The notes beneath the pieces were generated by a model. It had not been told where the DNA came from. It did no database searches and saw only the letters and a list, made by a program, of their open reading frames with translations. Of a stretch of DNA of 64,000 nucleotides, positions 25,332-34,073 are shown piece after piece; the first letter of the stretch is position 1, and the number at the start of each line of letters is the position of its first letter. Made by a program: the position numbers and the translations under genes. The DNA comes from Tundrisphaera sp051175315 (GTDB lineage: Bacteria > Planctomycetota > Planctomycetia > Isosphaerales > Isosphaeraceae). The stretch covers positions 2,046,001 to 2,110,000 of the forward strand of contig NZ_CP195100.1 in assembly GCF_051175315.1 (NCBI RefSeq), given 5' to 3'.

Positions 25332-26627
25332 ATGGGGCTTGCTTTCGACTGCCCTTCGTGCGGCCATCCCTATACCATCTCGCGGGCACTGGGCGGCAAG
25401 ATGGCCCGCTGCAAGCATTGCTACACGGTGTCCCGGCTGCCCGACCCGGCCCCGGAGCCGGCCCGGCCGGTCGCGCGGGCTCGACACGAGGCCAGGGTCC
25501 GGCCGTCGGCGGAGGATCGGTTCGGGCTGGACGATCTGGACGAAGCCCGTGGTCTTGCGTCGGCCTCGGTGGAAATGTGGGCAAGTGAGAATGAGCAAGA
25601 CCTTCTCCCCCCGCGACGGGCGAAAGCCCGGTCGACGTCGGCCCAGGGCCGGTCCCGAGACGGCGCTCCCTGGGGGCTTGGGGTGCGGCGGATCGGCGTG
25701 GCCTTCATGGCCGTATTCATGTTGCTCGTCGCGGCGAAGCTAATCTTCGTGGGGCCGCATACCCCGAATTCTCCGACGATGACCCTCGTGAGCGGAGGAG
25801 CCGGGGTCGTCGGGATCGTGTGCACGCTGATCTCGCTCGCCGGCGCCGGGATCAGTCGCGCGGGGGGGAACCGCCGGGCGTTCGAGGGGGAAAACGCTCT
25901 GGAACAATTCGCCTGGTTCGGGTCGATGGCGATGATGGTGATGATGGTCGTCCTTCCCATCGTGGCGGTCCGATACCGCGGCCGTGTCGTCTCCGACTTG
26001 CCCCGCACCGACCTGGCGACATACCAGCGGCTCCTCGACGACTTCATCGTCCCGCTCGAAGATTTCAGCGACCGCATCGCGGAGGCCGTGGTGGACGACA
26101 CCCCGGGAGCGACCAGTGTCGTATTCCACGACCTCAATTCGCGGGTCGCGGCGATCCAGGCCCGGGCCGAGGCCCTGCCGACCCCGACGCGGTCGCAGGT
26201 CGAGCAGCTCAGGGGCCGGTATTTCGACAAGATCCGAACGACTCTCGTCCGCTACCGCGACGCGGCGCGAGATGCCGGGAGCCGGGTTCCGGCCGGTACG
26301 CCCGTGTCTGCAGGCTTGCGCCGGATCGAGACGGCTACTGACCAGGCGCTGGCGGAATACGATGCGGCCCCCGCCTCGCTCTGGTATTATTCCGTCTTCA
26401 GCAAGGCCGCCGGCTCCCGGTCCCCCGGGTCCTCGGCCCACATCCTGCCCGGCCCCCCCCGGCCGGCAATCCCCGCTGGTCCGTCCCCCGAACCCGCGAC
26501 CCCGACCAACGAAGCCCGGGGCTGGCGCCCGCCCAGGCCGCCGATTGGGCGGGGCCGGGGCCTCCCGCCAAGGCCCCCGTTCGGCCCCGCGGTGCCGGGC
26601 CGACGAGGAGAAAACTCAGTCCCGTAG
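25332..26627 (+). CDS. Zinc-ribbon (MJ0042-type) membrane protein of unknown function
   Basis: A 431-residue protein. The ATG at 25332 has GGAG 8 nt upstream; the frame opens earlier at 25245 without coding character. An N-terminal zinc ribbon (CPSC at 7-10, CKHC at 27-30, spaced as in MJ0042-type fingers) is followed by a charged linker. Three membrane helices follow at about 121-141, 150-173 and 193-214. Residues ~225-370 are a soluble, probably helical region (DLATYQRLLDDFIVPLEDF...). The tail is Pro/Gly/Arg-rich. The TAG stop (26625-26627) lies inside palindromic element copy 2, so the original C-terminus may have been altered by its insertion. No function is known. Confidence 0.72.
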   Translation: MGLAFDCPSCGHPYTISRALGGKMARCKHCYTVSRLPDPAPEPARPVARARHEARVRPSAEDRFGLDDLDEARGLASASVEMWASENEQDLLPPRRAKARSTSAQGRSRDGAPWGLGVRRIGVAFMAVFMLLVAAKLIFVGPHTPNSPTMTLVSGGAGVVGIVCTLISLAGAGISRAGGNRRAFEGENALEQFAWFGSMAMMVMMVVLPIVAVRYRGRVVSDLPRTDLATYQRLLDDFIVPLEDFSDRIAEAVVDDTPGATSVVFHDLNSRVAAIQARAEALPTPTRSQVEQLRGRYFDKIRTTLVRYRDAARDAGSRVPAGTPVSAGLRRIETATDQALAEYDAAPASLWYYSVFSKAAGSRSPGSSAHILPGPPRPAIPAGPSPEPATPTNEARGWRPPRPPIGRGRGLPPRPPFGPAVPGRRGENSVP

Positions 26628-26694
26628 GGTGGGCATCGCCCACCGGCTCAATCCATTGGCCTCAATGCGGTGGGCGTTGCCCACCCTACGGGAC
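26619..26694. repeat. Nested palindromic element, family A copy 2
   Basis: Arms at 26619-26645 and 26668-26694 are complementary over 27 nt with one mismatch and a 22-nt spacer. The core matches the element at 25007-25074 (GTAGGGTGGGCATCGCCCAC). The left arm overlaps the end of the zinc-ribbon protein gene and supplies its stop codon. Confidence 0.85.
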
Positions 26695-26979
26695 TTTGTT
26701 TTGCGGCGAATCCGATCGCCTTCCCTGGCCTCATCATGATCGAGTGAACGAATTTCTTGGGAGTTCGTCCGCCCCCTCCATTCATCGATGGCAGATCGAG
26801 GGATGTAAACCCTTGAAGGGGTCAGGCCGGGGTCGTAATCTCTCGTGACGAGGGGTCGATACCGAGTGCCGTTCCGACGCGTCCTCAAGGTTCCCGGGAT
26901 GCTGGGTGGCCCCGTCGCCGGACTCGGGACTCGATCATCCTCGGACGAGCCTCCGTCGCCTCATCGGAGAAGTGATTGA
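26628..26979. other. Intergenic stretch, element remnant and promoter region
   Basis: About 350 nt between the zinc-ribbon gene and a DUF1559 gene. It begins with the right part of the palindromic element and contains another AAGGGGTCAG motif near 26816. No supported gene is seen in it. Confidence 0.5.
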
Positions 26980-28035
26980 ATGAGAAATCGTGATCATCGC
27001 CGGGCCTTCACGCTGATCGAGCTCCTGGTCGTCATCGCCATCATCGCCGTGCTGATCGCGCTGCTTCTGCCGGCCGTCCAGGCCGCGCGCGAGGCCGCCC
27101 GCCGGATGCAATGCACCAACAACCTGAAGCAGCTCGGCCTGGCCGTGATGAACTACACGGACGTCCACGGCGTCCTGCCCCCGACCTCGTCGCCGACGAG
27201 CGGGGTCGAGACCGGGACATCGATGAATGATTTCTCGATGAAGGTCCGCCTGCTGCCCTTCCTCGAGCAGGCGAACCTCTACAACACGTTCAATCAGGCC
27301 CTGCTCTACAACGCGGCCCACAACGGCACGGCGTCATCGACGAAGGTCAACACGTTCCTCTGCCCCTCCGACGGGACCATCATCGCCCGGGGGATGGGCA
27401 GCTATCCCGGCCACGACTTCGGCGACACCAACTACACCAACAACCTGGGGACCATCCTGACCTTGTACGGCCTCCAGTTCGACGGGCCGGCCTATACCCT
27501 GGGCTCCAACCCGTTCGGGCCTCCCGTCTCGCTGGCCTCGATCACCGATGGGACCTCCGGCACCGCGATCTTCAGCGAATGGGTCAAGGGGCGGAGCGTC
27601 GCCCAGGACGGCAAATTCATGGTCTATCTCTCGCCGACCTCGTTCGCCTGGACGGGCACCATCTCGCCGGCCGTCGTGGGGAATGTCCCCTCCACCCTCC
27701 AATCGCTCGCGGCGGGCTGCCAGGCGTCCACGAAGTTCAGCAAGTTCGTCACCAAGGGCTATTCCTGGTCCGATCAGAAGGTCGGTTCCGGCGGCGGCTA
27801 CTCCCACGTCCAGACGCCCAACAAGAAGGCTTGCTTCTTCTCGAATCATGACCATGTCTCGGGCGTTTCGGTGGTCGCCTCGATGGTCGGGGCCAGTTCG
27901 AACCACCCGGGAGGGGTGAACGTGACCTTCCTGGACGGCTCGGTCCGGTTCGTCAAGGACACGGTCAGCCCGGCGACCTGGTGGGCCATCTCCTCCAAGG
28001 CCGGGGGCGAGGTCGTCAGCGCCGACGCCCTGTGA
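26980..28035 (+). CDS. DUF1559 pseudopilin-like protein
   Basis: A 351-residue DUF1559 protein; GGAGAAG precedes the ATG by 9 nt. The N-terminus MRNRDHRRAFTLIELLVV differs from the others in having Ala instead of Gly before FTLIE, the usual prepilin-peptidase cleavage position, which may still be processed. AAREAARRMQCTNNLKQLGLAVMNYTD follows. The C-terminus has SSNHPGGVNVTFLDGSVRF and ends GGEVVSADAL. It stands alone, just right of the accessory island, with no lipoprotein partner. Confidence 0.92.
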   Translation: MRNRDHRRAFTLIELLVVIAIIAVLIALLLPAVQAAREAARRMQCTNNLKQLGLAVMNYTDVHGVLPPTSSPTSGVETGTSMNDFSMKVRLLPFLEQANLYNTFNQALLYNAAHNGTASSTKVNTFLCPSDGTIIARGMGSYPGHDFGDTNYTNNLGTILTLYGLQFDGPAYTLGSNPFGPPVSLASITDGTSGTAIFSEWVKGRSVAQDGKFMVYLSPTSFAWTGTISPAVVGNVPSTLQSLAAGCQASTKFSKFVTKGYSWSDQKVGSGGGYSHVQTPNKKACFFSNHDHVSGVSVVASMVGASSNHPGGVNVTFLDGSVRFVKDTVSPATWWAISSKAGGEVVSADAL

Positions 28036-28250
28036 TCGGGCACGCCCCGGCACCTCGACCGCCGATCATCCCTGGGCGGGCGCGATCGCGCCCGCGGCAC
28101 CGCTCGCCGGGCCATCCCGATCGGGGAGCCACCGCGATGCCTACGCGGCCCGGGCCCGGGCACCGACGAAAAGGTGCGTACTTGCCCCGCGCGAGGCCGC
28201 CCCTACCATGCCCACCGTTCCGATCCGATCCACGGGAGCGGGGGTGAGTC

Positions 28251-28982
28251 ATGGGCAAGCTCGCGGGCAAGGTGGCGGTGATCACGGGCGGGACGTCGGG
28301 CATGGCGCTGGCCACGGCGAAGCTGTTCGTCGAGGAGGGGGCCTACGTCTTCATCACCGGGCGTCGCCGGAAGAACCTGGACGAGGCGGTGGCGGCGATC
28401 GGCCGCAACGTCACGGGGGTGCAGGGGGACGCCGGCAACCTCGATGACCTCGACCGGCTGTATGAGGCGGTGGGGCGGGAGAAGGGGAGGATCGACGTCC
28501 TGTTCGCCAGCGCCGGGACCGGCGAGTTCGCCCCGATCGGCCACGTCACGCCGGAGCAGTTCGACAACACGTTCGCGGTGAACGTGCGGGGGACGCTGTT
28601 CACGGTCCAGAAGGCGTTGCCCCTGTTCAACGACGGCGGGTCGATCATCCTGAACGGGTCGATCGCGGGCTCGATGGGCTTCCCGGCCTTCGGCGTCTAC
28701 AGCGCCAGCAAGGCCGCCGTGCGGTCGTTCGCCCGGACGTGGACGCTGGACCTGAAGGCCCGCAACATCCGGGTGAACGTCTTGAGCCCCGGCACCATCG
28801 ACACGCCGATCCTCGACGGGGTGCCGAAGGAGATGATCGACGAGTTCGTGAAGCTGATCCCCCGGGGCACGATGGGCCGGCCGGAGGAGATCGCGACCGC
28901 CGTCCTGTTCCTGGCGTCGAGCGATTCCAGCTTCGTCACCGGGAGCGAGTTGTTCGTGGACGGCGGGGTCGCTCAGATCTGA
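28251..28982 (+). CDS. Short-chain dehydrogenase/reductase
   Basis: A 243-residue classical SDR. The cofactor loop is TGGTSGMALA at about 12-21, where the usual TGxxxGxG has Ala at the last glycine. GDAGNLDDLD, the structural NNAG-like ASAGTG, catalytic Ser in LNGSIAGS and the YSASK tetrad (Tyr and Lys) are all present. The C-terminus LASSDSSFVTGSELFVDGGVAQI is typical. It probably uses NADP(H), since RRRKN follows beta2. The substrate is unknown. The gene converges on the Ogt gene with a 22-nt gap. Confidence 0.93.
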   Translation: MGKLAGKVAVITGGTSGMALATAKLFVEEGAYVFITGRRRKNLDEAVAAIGRNVTGVQGDAGNLDDLDRLYEAVGREKGRIDVLFASAGTGEFAPIGHVTPEQFDNTFAVNVRGTLFTVQKALPLFNDGGSIILNGSIAGSMGFPAFGVYSASKAAVRSFARTWTLDLKARNIRVNVLSPGTIDTPILDGVPKEMIDEFVKLIPRGTMGRPEEIATAVLFLASSDSSFVTGSELFVDGGVAQI

Positions 28983-29004
28983 CCGGGCTCCGGGCGGCCC
29001 GGGC

Positions 29005-29493
29005 CTATGGCCGGTGCATCGCCTCGTGGGCGAGCAGGAATTGCTTGGCTTCGAGCCCCCCCGCGAAGCCGGTGAGCTTGCCGCCGGAGCCGACCACCCG
29101 GTGGCAGGGGGCGATGACCGAGATCGGGTTCCGTCCGTTGGCGGCCCCGACCGCACGCACCGCGGTCGGCCGGCCGATCCGGGCCGCGACCTGCCCGTAG
29201 GTTTGCGTCTCGCCGTAGGGGATGGTCAGGAGCGCATCCCAGACCCGCCGCTGGAACGCCGTCCCACGGAAGTCGAGCGCGACGGAGAACGCCGTCCGAC
29301 GCCCCTCGAAGTACTCGCGGAGCTGGCCCTCGGCCTCGACAAGGATGGGATGCCCGGGCGCCTCCTCGCATGGCCCGAGCGGGACGCGCCTCGGGTCGTC
29401 CCGCTCCCACAAGACGGCGAGCAGGCCGAGGTCGCTCGCGACGAGCTTGAGCTTCCCCACGGGGGAGTCGATCTCCCTGGACGCAAGGTTCAC
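29005..29493 (-). CDS. ogt: Methylated-DNA-protein cysteine methyltransferase
   Basis: A 162-residue O6-alkylguanine DNA repair protein. The GTG at 29493 was chosen: GGGAG lies 9 nt upstream and the protein then has family length; the frame stays open to 29637 with non-coding content. The active-site PCHRVVGSGG holds acceptor Cys130. The recognition helix region TYGQVAARIGRPTAVRAVGAANGRNP is complete, and the N-terminal beta domain (SPVGKLKLVASDLGLLAV) is present. It transfers the alkyl group to itself in a suicide reaction. The cREC gene upstream starts 48 nt away in the same direction. Confidence 0.92.
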   Translation of the reverse strand: MNLASREIDSPVGKLKLVASDLGLLAVLWERDDPRRVPLGPCEEAPGHPILVEAEGQLREYFEGRRTAFSVALDFRGTAFQRRVWDALLTIPYGETQTYGQVAARIGRPTAVRAVGAANGRNPISVIAPCHRVVGSGGKLTGFAGGLEAKQFLLAHEAMHRP

Positions 29494-29540
29494 GACGGTT
29501 GGCTCCCTGATCGAAGCGGGCGGCGGCCGGTGTCGGGCCT

Positions 29541-29957
29541 TCAAGCATGCCGCCCGGCGAGGAGTTCGCGCACGACGGATCGCCAGTATTCCTCGATCCA
29601 CCGCTCCCCGATCGGGGCGACGCGGCGATACTCCCACCCGCCGAGTTCGAACTCGCCCGCCATCCAGTCCGACCGCGTGCCGTTGCTGCTGTGGATGATG
29701 ACGGGGCAGGGTTGCGGGAGCAGGGCGAGCGCCCGGGCGACGACCATGCCGTCGCCGAGGTCGGGCGGGTCGCCGGGCAGCGGTTCGAGGTCGTGGTCGA
29801 GCGAGATCAGCCGGGCCGAGGGCAGTTCGGCCGCGACCTCCCGGCTCATCTGGTGGGCATCGCGCCAGACCCGGAGGGTCAGGCCGGGGTCGATCGACCG
29901 GAGGGCCCGGGTGAACCGGCGGATCCGGTCGGCCTCGTCTTCGAGCATGAGGATCAT
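29541..29957 (-). CDS. Receiver-like cREC domain protein
   Basis: A 138-residue single-domain protein. The ATG at 29957 has AAGGGG 7 nt upstream. MILMLEDEADRIRRF carries the acidic pair of a receiver fold, and LISLDHDLEP is the DHD motif of the cREC family (cyclic-phosphate processing receiver-like). IIHSSNGTRSDWM supplies the Ser/Asn segment near beta4, and YRRVAPIGERWIEEYW completes it. In other bacteria the family is predicted to act in RNA- or nucleotide-linked stress pathways. No histidine kinase is adjacent. The real function is unknown. Confidence 0.78.
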   Translation of the reverse strand: MILMLEDEADRIRRFTRALRSIDPGLTLRVWRDAHQMSREVAAELPSARLISLDHDLEPLPGDPPDLGDGMVVARALALLPQPCPVIIHSSNGTRSDWMAGEFELGGWEYRRVAPIGERWIEEYWRSVVRELLAGRHA

Positions 29958-30000
29958 GCCGTCACCCCTTGCGCCGGGCGGGTCGATCATCCCGGCGTGT

Positions 30001-30543
30001 TCATAGGAATGTCCGCATCCCCCGCTCGGCGCGGAGGCGGTTGACGAGGGCGAGGGCTTTGGGTTCGAGCTTCAGGAGCTTGATGAGCTGGGACGAGCTG
30101 CAGGCCAGGACGTCGGCGGCGGCCTTGAGGTCGAGGTCGCGGTCGTGGATGACGTCGAGGGCCTCGGCCAGCATCGAGGGGACGTCGGGGTGCTCGGGGT
30201 TGAGCTGGATCCGGCCGGAGCGGAGCCGCGATTGCCACAGGGGGCTGGGCGGGGCCAGCGGGTCGACGGGGCGGCGGACGGTCAGGGCCAGGAGGAAACG
30301 GAGGCGGCGGAGGGCCTCCAGACGGTTTTCGGACTGGCTCCGGCGCTCGTTGGCCTCGGCCGACAGGCCTGAGGGGCGGTGGTGGAGGATCACCGCCGTC
30401 TCGACCTTGTTGCGGTTCTGACCCCCCGGGCCCGAGCGGCGGAGGAACTTCTGGTCGCACTCGGCCAGCAGCCGGTCGTCGTCGAAAGAGGCGGGATGGG
30501 GCGGCGACGGGTGATCGCCGCCCCCCGGTGCTCCGACGCTCAT
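30001..30543 (-). CDS. GGQ peptide-chain release factor-like protein
   Basis: A 180-residue protein with the RF-1 domain only. The peptidyl-tRNA hydrolysis motif GGQ is at 40-42 (SGPGGQNRNKVETAV). It lacks the codon-recognition domains of RF1/RF2, so it resembles ArfB/YaeJ or mtRF-like rescue factors, although ArfB's basic tail is not obvious (the C-terminus is RLRAERGMRTFL). The C-terminal half (LAEALDVIHDRDLDLKAAADVLACSSSQLIKLLK) is a helical extension common in planctomycete relatives. The ATG overlaps the stop of the dehydrogenase gene (ATGA at 30543-30540). Confidence 0.87.
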   Translation of the reverse strand: MSVGAPGGGDHPSPPHPASFDDDRLLAECDQKFLRRSGPGGQNRNKVETAVILHHRPSGLSAEANERRSQSENRLEALRRLRFLLALTVRRPVDPLAPPSPLWQSRLRSGRIQLNPEHPDVPSMLAEALDVIHDRDLDLKAAADVLACSSSQLIKLLKLEPKALALVNRLRAERGMRTFL

Positions 30544-33500
30544 CGGCCGAGGACGGGCTGGACGCGGGCCGGGGAGCCCGGGACCTCCTGGACCTCGCAC
30601 CGCAGCGGGCCGGGGCGGCCCTCGACGGCGAACGTGATCCAGTGCCGGCCGGTGAGGAGATCCTGGTCGATCGCCGCGGCGGGCGGCACGGGCCGGCCGT
30701 CGATCCAGAGGGCCTTGACCGGGCCGGGGGCGATGGCCAGGCGCACGGCGCCGGGCGTGGTCACCTCGATCTCGGTGCGGGCCAGGGCCGGGCCGGTGCC
30801 GGCGGGGAGATCGGCGGCGGGCAGGGTGCCGGCCACCGTGGCATAGGCCGGGGCCCACGCGAGCTTGGCGTCGGCGGCGGCGGCGTCGAGGTTGGCCCCC
30901 GATTCCACCGCGGCGACCTGCCAGCGGCGGGCGACGCGGGCCGGGGAGACGGCGTAGGGGCCGAGCTTGCCGAGTTCCGAGAGGAACCGGACCAGGTCCA
31001 CGAGTTCGCCCCGGGGCAGGGGGTCGACCAGCCCGGCGGGCATCAGCGAGCCGCCCATGGATTGCTCCTCGATGGCGCCGGCGGGGATCGAGACCTCGCG
31101 CCCCTCGGCGTCGCGGAGGACCAGCTCGCGGTCCGACTGGCGGACCTTCAGGCCGGTGACGACCCGGCCGTCGGTGGTGGCCACGACCGTGGCATGATAG
31201 CCTTCCTTGACCGCCTTGCCCGGCTCCAGGAGGGAGTCCAGCAGGTAGTCGACCGGGGCGCTCCCGCCGATGCTCTCCAGCCCGGGGCCGACCTCGCCCC
31301 CGGCGCCGGCGATGGCGTGGCACTTGAGGCACTGCATCGCGGCGCGGCGGAAGACCGCCTCGCCCCGCGCCGGGTCCCCCTTGCGGGCGACGTCGGCGAG
31401 GATGGCGGCGCGGTCGGCCGCCGATCGGGCCACGGTCATGGTCGCGCCGGACGGCCCGGCGGCCTTCTCCAGCGCGGCCAAAAGGGCGGCGTCGGGCTTG
31501 TCCGTGGCCTTCGCCACCCGGGTGCCGGCCTGGACGACCTCGGCGGGCAGGGTCGTGCCGGCCAGGGCCTTCGCCAGCGCGGCGGGGCCGCCCTGGCGGC
31601 CGACCAAGGCCTCGAAGAACGGGGCGACCGGGTCGCCGGGCTCGGCCTGGACCAGCGCGGCCACGCCGCGCTCGGCGGCGAGATTCGCGTCGATCGAGGC
31701 CAGTGCGGCGGCGGCCTCCAGGCGGAGCCGGGCGGGGCGGGTGCCGGTGGCCAGGCGGGCCAGGGCGTCGCGGCCGGCCGGGCCGCCGAACGCCGCCAGG
31801 CCGGCCACCGCCGACGGGCGGATCGGGTCGGCCGGGTCGTCGATCCGGGCCAGGGCCTCGATCCGCTCGCGGAGCGGCTCGACCTTCCACGAGCCGGCCA
31901 CCAGGGCCGCGGCGGCGCGGGTGGCGGGATCCTCGGAGTCGAGCAGCGCGGCCACCCGGCCGAGGTCGCCCGAGGGGGCCACCTGGCGGCGGGCCGACGC
32001 CTGGGCCAGCGCGTCCAGCAGGGAGGCGCGGCGGGCGGCCGGCGTGGCGGGGTCCAGGGCCAGGTCGAAGATCATGGCCAGCTCGCCGGGGCCGCCCAAC
32101 GCGGCGATCAGCGACCGGACGCGGTCTTCCTCGGCCGGGCCGACCTTGCCGGCCTTCAGCGCCGCGACCAGGGGAGGCACCGCGGCCGTCGAGCCGACCG
32201 CCTCCAGCGCGAAGATCAGGCGGCGGGCGTCGCCGCCGTAGTCGAACTTGCCCTCGCTGAGCGCCGGCATCCAGAAGCCCTGCAAGTCGCGGAGGGTGAG
32301 CCAGAGGGCATAGTCCAGGAACTTGTCGATCGGCTGCCCCATCGCGCGGAGGGCGATCTCGGCGGACCGGGGTTCCGGGGCGTGGGCCAGGGCGCGGACG
32401 GCTTCCAGCCGGACCCGGGGGTCGGGGTCGATCACGCGGGCGGCCAGGCGATCGTGCGGCGAGTCGATCCGCCCGAGCCAGGCGGCGGTGACCCGGACGG
32501 CGGCGGCGCGGGCGTGCGGGTCCTTGGCCTCCAGGAGCCGGGAGAGGAGCGCGGGCTCGACCACGTCGAGCGTCTGGTAGGTCCAGAGGGCTTCGAGGCG
32601 GTGATGCTCCAGGTCGGGGTCGGCCGGGTCGAGGCCCTCGACCCACCTGGCCAGGGCCGGGACGACCGCCGCCTTGCCCTTCTCCAGCAGCTCGCGCTTG
32701 GCGAAGTGGCGGGTCCAGTCCTCGGGGGCCTTGAGGGCGTCCAGCAGTTCGACCACGCTGGCGCCGTGGAGCTTGGGGCGGGCGACCAGGGGGCGGCCCT
32801 TGGCGGTGATCCGCCAGATCCGGCCGCGGGTGTGGTCGCGGCGGGGGTCGCGGAAGTCGACCTCGCCGTGCTGGATGATCGGGTTGTACCAGTCGGCGAC
32901 GTAGATGGCGCCGTCGGGGCCCATCTTGACGTCGATCGGCCGGAACGCGGAGTAGCGGGTCTTGATCAGCTCGGGCATCTCGCGGGAGGCGAACCCGGAG
33001 CCGTCGTCGCCGACCACGAACCGGCAGACGCGGTTGGCGCGGAAGTCGTTGGTGATCAGGTTGCCGCGCCAGTCTTCGGGCAGGTGCCGGCCGCTCAGGA
33101 CCTCCACGCCGGAGAACTTGGGGCTGCCGGGGTTCAGGCCGTCGACGAACCGGGATTCGCCCACGGCGGTCGCGTAGGCGCCGCCGGGCACGACGTAGTT
33201 GATCCCACGGCCGCCGGCGCCGTCGGTCACGAACGACTGGCCCCAGCGGTCGAAGTGGTGGCCCCAGGCGTTGACCCAGCCCCGGGCGAAGACCTCCAGG
33301 TTGGCGTTCTCGGGGCGATACTGCCAGATGCCCCCGCCGGGCAGGCGGCGGACGCCCCAGGGGGTCTCCACATGGCTGTGGATGTAGATCGACTGGTTGA
33401 AGTAGAGCGTCCCTTCGGGCCCGCGCCGGAGGGTGTGGACGATGTGGTGGGTGTCCTCGGTGCCGAATCCGGAGAGGACCACGCGGCGGCGGTCGGCCTT

Positions 33501-34073
33501 GCCGTCGCCGTCGGTGTCCGACAGGTGGATCAGCTCGGTCCCGGCGCCGACGTAGGCGCCGCCGTCGCCGGGCTCGACCCCGGTGGGGATCAGGAGCTTG
33601 TCGGCGAAGACGGTGGTCTTCTCGGCGTGGCCGTTGCCGTCGGCGTCCTCCAGGATCACGATCTTGTCGTCGGCCTCCTGGCCCGGCTTGATCTGGGGGT
33701 ACGCCTCGGCGCAGGCGACCCAGAGCCGGCCCCGGCTGTCGAAGTTCATCTGGGTCGGCTTGGCCAGCATCGGGTCGGAGGCGAACAGGTTGACCTCGAA
33801 GCCGTCGGCCACCTGGAACGAGGCCTTCTCGACCTCGGAGTCGGGATCGATGGCCGGCGTGTTCTTCTGGAACGCCGGCACCATCCCCAGCCCGACGGTC
33901 CCGCCCAAAATCAGCCCCTTGCGGAGCCAGCGCCGCCAGGGGGGCAGGGGGCCCCGCAAGGCCGGCCGGGTCGGCGGCTTGGCGCCCGACCCGCCCGGCC
34001 CGAGGACGTACGGGCGGCGGGGGCCGGCCCCGGTCGCGACCTGCGCCGGGGAGATTCGCTTGGTCGTGGTCAT
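30540..34073 (-). CDS. PVC-type membrane-bound dehydrogenase with HEAT-like repeats and haem c domain
   Basis: A 1177-residue protein of the planctomycete/Verrucomicrobia type (TIGR02604/TIGR02603 families). A membrane helix is at about 52-70 (GLILGGTVGLGMVPAF). Residues ~80-430 form a sorbosone-dehydrogenase-like beta-propeller (NFDSRGRLWVACAEAYPQ; GPDGAIYVADWYNPIIQHGEVDFRD). HEAT-like repeats fill ~450-850. A cytochrome c domain has CLKCH at 915-919, with a haem-binding C-terminal domain. It is probably periplasmic and oxidises sugars or other alcohols, passing electrons to haem. The substrate is not known. It overlaps both neighbours by 4 nt: the SGNH hydrolase upstream (34073-34070) and the release factor-like gene downstream. 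Confidence 0.92.
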   Translation of the reverse strand: MTTTKRISPAQVATGAGPRRPYVLGPGGSGAKPPTRPALRGPLPPWRRWLRKGLILGGTVGLGMVPAFQKNTPAIDPDSEVEKASFQVADGFEVNLFASDPMLAKPTQMNFDSRGRLWVACAEAYPQIKPGQEADDKIVILEDADGNGHAEKTTVFADKLLIPTGVEPGDGGAYVGAGTELIHLSDTDGDGKADRRRVVLSGFGTEDTHHIVHTLRRGPEGTLYFNQSIYIHSHVETPWGVRRLPGGGIWQYRPENANLEVFARGWVNAWGHHFDRWGQSFVTDGAGGRGINYVVPGGAYATAVGESRFVDGLNPGSPKFSGVEVLSGRHLPEDWRGNLITNDFRANRVCRFVVGDDGSGFASREMPELIKTRYSAFRPIDVKMGPDGAIYVADWYNPIIQHGEVDFRDPRRDHTRGRIWRITAKGRPLVARPKLHGASVVELLDALKAPEDWTRHFAKRELLEKGKAAVVPALARWVEGLDPADPDLEHHRLEALWTYQTLDVVEPALLSRLLEAKDPHARAAAVRVTAAWLGRIDSPHDRLAARVIDPDPRVRLEAVRALAHAPEPRSAEIALRAMGQPIDKFLDYALWLTLRDLQGFWMPALSEGKFDYGGDARRLIFALEAVGSTAAVPPLVAALKAGKVGPAEEDRVRSLIAALGGPGELAMIFDLALDPATPAARRASLLDALAQASARRQVAPSGDLGRVAALLDSEDPATRAAAALVAGSWKVEPLRERIEALARIDDPADPIRPSAVAGLAAFGGPAGRDALARLATGTRPARLRLEAAAALASIDANLAAERGVAALVQAEPGDPVAPFFEALVGRQGGPAALAKALAGTTLPAEVVQAGTRVAKATDKPDAALLAALEKAAGPSGATMTVARSAADRAAILADVARKGDPARGEAVFRRAAMQCLKCHAIAGAGGEVGPGLESIGGSAPVDYLLDSLLEPGKAVKEGYHATVVATTDGRVVTGLKVRQSDRELVLRDAEGREVSIPAGAIEEQSMGGSLMPAGLVDPLPRGELVDLVRFLSELGKLGPYAVSPARVARRWQVAAVESGANLDAAAADAKLAWAPAYATVAGTLPAADLPAGTGPALARTEIEVTTPGAVRLAIAPGPVKALWIDGRPVPPAAAIDQDLLTGRHWITFAVEGRPGPLRCEVQEVPGSPARVQPVLGR

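Noticed and set aside
25173..25598. Short ORFs on both strands around the start of the zinc-ribbon gene
   Set aside because: They are in competition with the zinc-ribbon ORF, which has a good start site, CxxC pairs and membrane helices. The others have none.
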